A stretch of DNA of 64,000 nt from assembly GCA_023079485.1 (NCBI GenBank), contig CM041104.1, positions 3,721,676 through 3,785,675 on the forward strand, given 5' to 3'. Source of the DNA: Archilochus colubris (taxonomy: Eukaryota > Chordata > Aves > Apodiformes > Trochilidae). Position numbers and translations under genes: made by a program. Below the pieces are notes generated by a model. It saw only the letters and a program-made list of their open reading frames with translations, was not told the origin of the DNA and did not search any database. Shown one piece after another: positions 38,592 to 64,000 of the stretch (the stretch's first letter is position 1; each line of letters opens with the position of its first letter).

Positions 38592-40982
38592 GTAGGGCCA
38601 GCAGGATGCGCTTGGCTTGAGCTGGCAGCAGGGTCCCAGCATGGGGAGCAGCAGCCTGGGTGGGATGTGGGTCCTAGAACCTGAGTTGAAGGGTTGGGCC
38701 ACTTCTCCAGTTGGAGAGGGCTTTGGGGCAGTGCCAATCTCTTCCCCTGCCAGTCCTACATTAGGAGGAGCAGTGTGCAGTCTCCAGGAGTTGGGGAAGC
38801 CCTGCACTTCTGATTCCCCTCCTTATCACCCAGACCAGGGCAGCTCATGACAGAGAGCAGCCCAGGAAAGCTCTCCAGGCTACCTACTGCACTGTAGGGT
38901 GGTTTGGGGATTTGCACATCTCCAGTGCTGGGGCAGGAACTGGGTGACAGCAGGGCTCAGGGGTGCCATGTGCTGCTGAAGCTGTGGCTGCCGCTTTCCT
39001 TCTTGGCTTTTGATGTGTTTCTGGAGGATCCCCAGGACTCCCCAGTGGAGCTCCTCTCATGTTTCCAGGATGGCTCAGGGCACTTCCTGTTCTGCCCGTG
39101 CTCACATCCTGCCTGTCCCCTGCCACCTAACATGCCCCATGGCTTGCATGCTGGGTGCCACAGCCCTGGTGAGCTCCTCTGTTGTTCTTGGGGGCTGGCG
39201 AATACCTGGACACCCTGCCTGGTGTCACGCAGCCACTGCCACCTGTACAGGACGCTCCCTGTGCACAGTTTGCTCCTCCCCATCTCCGTCTGTCTCTGCA
39301 GCAGCCATCTATCCCACAGCAGCCCACTGTCCTGCAGCCCCACAGTGGGGTTTGCTGCCAGGATCAGCCCTGCAGGGCCCTCAGCAGCTGCTGTATGCAG
39401 TGGAAGGTGCTTGGTGCACCCAGCTCCATGCACCCCAGTTGCACTGGAGCCTGTGGAGTCTTGTTCAGGCACTCGGGGCTTTGCACAGACACTCCTGCTT
39501 GACTGTATCCATGATGCTTCAGAAGTGAGGTGTCATGGATGGGCAGCAGCCTCAGCAGGGAGCAGCAGGGGTAAAGCAGAGCTCTGTAACAAAGAGGGAT
39601 TCTCAGCCTTGAAAACCAGCCCAGCAGTGGGCAAAGAATGGGCAGGGAGAAGGAGATGAAAGAAGGCAAGGCTCTAGAGTGCTGTGGAGGCTGGAACCGG
39701 AATATGCTGGAGAAGTGTGGGGGCAGAGTGTCTGGGAAAGCCGTGAATCCACACTCCAGCTTGAAGGAGGGGAAGAGGAAAACGCCAAGGGAAGGAGGAG
39801 CAGGCAGGGAGATGGGAGGAGATTATAGGCATGACAAGCAGGTCTGTACCTCTGGTGCTGCTAAGACTTTCTTTGCAGTTGCTGTTTCCTTGTGGCTGTT
39901 TTGGTAGTTTAAGTTCAAGCCATTTAATCTGATGTTTGTCCTGCAAATATCCCCCAGTGCATCTTAGGTCCAGCTGTGGAAGAAACAAGCCAGCCCTTGC
40001 TGAAAACCAGGGTTGTGCTTGGTATGTGGCAGCAGGGACCATGGGTACAGAGTCCTTGAGCCATTAGCTGAGATGGTGCCTGCTGCCTCCTGCTTCTGCC
40101 AGCCTCACAGGAGCTGCTCTGACCCTGGCTTTGCTGCCAAGGGAATGTGCATGAACGCATGAACAAGGCTGGGTGCTGGGAAGGGCTGGGACAGCCCAGG
40201 CTGCCCACTCTGCAGGATAGAGTCCTGCTTCTGCTGTGGGTAATATTTAGAAAGAAACTCAAATTTGGGACAGCATTTCCTCTGGTCTTAGTGAAGTTTG
40301 CTGCAGTTGTGGTCTGAGCCCTTTCTAAATGTTTATGCTGGCAAATAAGTCAGTGAAATTCTCCCTAAAGCAACATGGAGGGACCCAGGTCCCTTCTTGC
40401 CCCTGCTTCTGGGTTCTTACGGGTTTGTTCTGCAAGGCAAGGCAGCTGGAGCTGAGTTTTGCATCCAGGAAGTGCTGAGTGATGCCAAACACTGCATGAG
40501 TGGCTTCTCACTGCCTAGAAGTGTGCTTTCTGCCTTCTAGTCAGGAGTAGTTTCTGTTGAAGGCAAGGAAATACTCCCATCATAAACATCGGCCTTTGGA
40601 GCTCTGCAGTGCTGTAGGGAAGTGCATGGGGAAGCATCTTGTTCCTCAGGGTGGAAAAGGGGCTGGTACAGGTCCTGATGGCTGTCTCACCCTGAGTGCT
40701 GCTCAGGTCCCTGCAGAGTCCTGCAGGTACCACCAGGGTGCTGAGCACTCCAGCCTGGTGGAGGAGGGATCAGTCAGGGTGCTGGTGGCCATGCCAGCCT
40801 CAGTTACCTTCTCCCATGGCTGGACCTGAAGCAGCCCTGGGTGCAGGTGACAGCTGGGGGCCACCATTCCCAGGGCTTCAGTGCTGCCATGCTGAGGCTC
40901 ACCCTCAGTGCCACCCCAATCCCCCCTGCCCACAGGGCTGGGTGAGGGGCAATGCTGCAGTGAGAGCCCCAGGCAGCAGCAC

Positions 40983-41300
40983 AGCCTAGAGGAAACTGGG
41001 AAAGGACTTTTTACAAGGATAAAGAGTGATAGGATTAGGGAGAGTGGATTTAAGCTGAAAGAGGGTAGACTGAGATTTGGTATTTCCTAATACTAATTCT
41101 TTCCTATGAGGATGGTGAGGCCCTGGCCCTGGTTGCCCAGAGATGTTGTGGCTGCCCCATTCCTGGCAGTGTTCTAAGCCAGGTAGGATGGGGCTTGGAG
41201 CAACGTAATCTAGTGAAGGATGTCCCTGACCATGGCAGGAGGGTTGGACCAGGTGATCTTTGAAGGTTCCTTCGAATTGAAAGCATTCTGTGATTCTAAA
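40983..41300 (+). mobile_element. CR1 LINE 3' end
   Basis: CR1-type order: GGATAAAGAGTGATAGGATT, GGATTTAAGCTGAAAGAGGG, TGCCCAGAGATGTTGTGGCT, CAGGAGGGTTGGACCAGGTG, ending in CATTCTGTGATTCTAAA. It lies about 1.2 kb before the ATG exon. Coding-dead. Confidence 0.88.
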
Positions 41301-42548
41301 AGTGGTCTTTCCCTGCATGTCTTAGGCTGTGGTCCTGACCAGGTGCTTGCTCTCCCAGACCTGCTAGAACAGGATTTAGGTGGTTGGGACTTACAGGATG
41401 TGATGGTGGTGGGATGTCATGTTATGGAACAACTCCTCCAGCTCCCGTGTGGGCTCTGGGTTCATTGCCAGGAGCTACATGGGGACCTCATCCCTGCCCT
41501 AGTGCTGACAGGCTGGGGCAAAGCCTCGGGTTTTGCTGCTCAGAGAGAAGCTGGTTCCCTGCCTGTGCCACTTGGGCTGTCATTCCAGAAACAGGGATCC
41601 AGGATGCTCGTGTGGCTTTTCTGTGGGAAAGGTGGGTGATGTGACTGTGGGCTTCTGACTGAGCCAGCTCATTCAGCCACAGCCCTAGGGCATGCTGGTG
41701 GCAGTGATTCCCAGCCAGACATGGCAGTGGGCAGCTGGTAGGGCTGGGTGACTCAGGTGACCATCACAAAGGGTGCCTGATGACCTCTGTGTGTGTGGGG
41801 GGGGTTGTCCCAGAAGCCCTACCAGCCCCACACAGTATTTGCATAATGGTTTCAAAACCATCAAGGTTGCAAAAATATGAAACTGAGCTCACCAGCCAGG
41901 GACAGTAAGCATGGAAAGAGCCTTCCTCTCCCCTGTTCCTGGCCTCAGGGTTTTTTGGTTTTTTTTTTTGCATCTCACACAGGACAGGAAGCTGGAGTTA
42001 CAGACCAGTTTTGTCCTGCTGCCCTGCAGCATCCAGCCACGCTGGCCGTGGGAACCCAGCATGCTGCTGCTGCTGCTGGGAAATCCAGAGGGGAAAAACC
42101 AGCCATCCCAGATGTCATGTGTGGTGGTGTCCACATCTGCAATTTCCTGTGTCAGGGCAGTCCTTAACTGGACTCACAGCTTGGTTTTTCACCCCAGAAT
42201 AAGCCCACCCACTCATAAAAATTACTAGTGAAGGCCCCAGGGCTGGGGGAAGCATAGGGGTTGTGGCTGTCCCTCTCCCTGCCATGAGTGCAGGGAAGAA
42301 GCCTGAGCCCCACACCTGGCTGCAGTGGGTCCCTGCCACTGGTATCCTTTCCGCACTGATGTTTTTTCTCCTCTGGCCCAACTGGGTGTGAAGTCCTCTC
42401 CCTCTGTGCTGCTGTCTCACATCCCGGTGTGGGCAGGGTGCCAGCAGTGCTGTGTGCAGGCAGCTGCCCGCTAGGCACCCCCTGTCCCCGGTGAACCCAG
42501 TGACACCCTTCTCTCCTTGCGGGTGGCAGCACGGGGTGACCGGCGGTC

Positions 42549-63646
<21,098 letters not shown>

Positions 63647-64000
63647 GTACACAGGGACACCATTCCAAGACTGTCTTGGTGCCATCGTGTCTCCACGTTC
63701 CTTGTCTTGATGCCCAATAGTGCCTTGCTGGTGTGCACTCTCACCTTGGTTTGGAAAAGCATGCTAGCTTTCAAACAACCCCAGGTTCCTCTCTGGTGTA
63801 GGTGTTTTCCCCAGTGCATGTTGTCATCTGTGTTGCATGACTGTACCATGTGTGCTGTGCATTGGCTAACCAGGAGAAGTCACTGTCATCTCTTAATCCC
63901 CTGCATTTGGCTGCCTACCCTGTCCCGTGCACCACTACAGCAGGTTAGAAGCTGGGGAGGGCATGTGTCACTAACTGATGGCTCTGTCCTTGTGTTCTGC
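63647..64000 (+). other. EPB41L1: EPB41L1 intron, runs off the window
   Basis: Noncoding sequence after the last exon. No further exon recognised. Confidence 0.7.

Larger units (their letters stand above)
8009..42529 (+). other. EPB41L1: Inferred giant first intron of EPB41L1
   Basis: About 34.5 kb between the CpG-island donor and the acceptor of the ATG exon. It contains CR1 fragments, microsatellites, one possible noncoding exon and a second CpG-rich candidate first exon, each listed separately. Otherwise I found no conserved coding block. Open frames here (for example 22523-23215, 33175-33810, 37482-38093, 38904-39659) have no recognisable family, overlap others on both strands, and look like chance frames in GC-rich, stop-poor DNA. 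Confidence 0.6.

Noticed and set aside
38904..39659. 251-codon open frame in the long intron
   Set aside because: Cys/Ser/Pro-rich composition typical of a chance reading. Four other long frames cover the same bases on both strands.

Overview
This is a stretch of bird nuclear genome carrying the 5' two-thirds of EPB41L1 (protein 4.1N, band 4.1-like protein 1) on the + strand. The avian assignment rests on repeated CR1 LINE 3' ends, several with the avian ATTCTATGATTCTAT-type tail, on the absence of any Alu- or L1-like sequence that I could see, and on short GC-rich introns. I cannot name the species or order.

Layout. Bases 1-7640 are upstream intergenic sequence with at least three CR1 fragments in tandem. 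Bases 7640-8350 are a strong CpG island, the likely main promoter and noncoding first exon, with a candidate 5' splice site at 8009. Bases 8009-42529 would then be a very large first intron holding CR1 fragments, microsatellites, a possible extra noncoding exon (17076-17125) and a second CpG-rich candidate first exon (38380-38591). Coding starts at the ATG at 42549. From there to 50776 eleven further exons after the start exon encode the N-terminal headpiece, the whole FERM domain (F1, F2, F3) and the FERM-adjacent segment. The last two of these (50038-50183 and the 36-nt exon 50741-50776) begin the linker region. Exon 52608-52799 carries the spectrin-actin-binding-like segment. Then comes a 10.4-kb region with three further phase-0 exons that I infer are optional: 99 nt, a 2634-nt giant exon, and 108 nt. 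The next exon I identify as constitutive (63248-63646) follows. The C-terminal domain lies beyond the window.

Splicing the exons as called keeps one reading frame without stops. It gives 691 residues to the window edge without the optional exons, or 1638 with all three.

The most notable observations are: (1) the giant exon and a degenerate 11-residue tandem repeat inside it; (2) a cluster of phase-0 optional exons with weak donors; (3) an internal alternative donor in the last exon, exactly where the bird reading frame departs from the mammalian protein as I remember it; (4) a possible internal promoter whose spliced uORF would end overlapping the main start codon. No second protein-coding gene, RNA gene or CRISPR array could be supported. 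Most other open frames are chance readings of GC-rich DNA or CR1 remnants.
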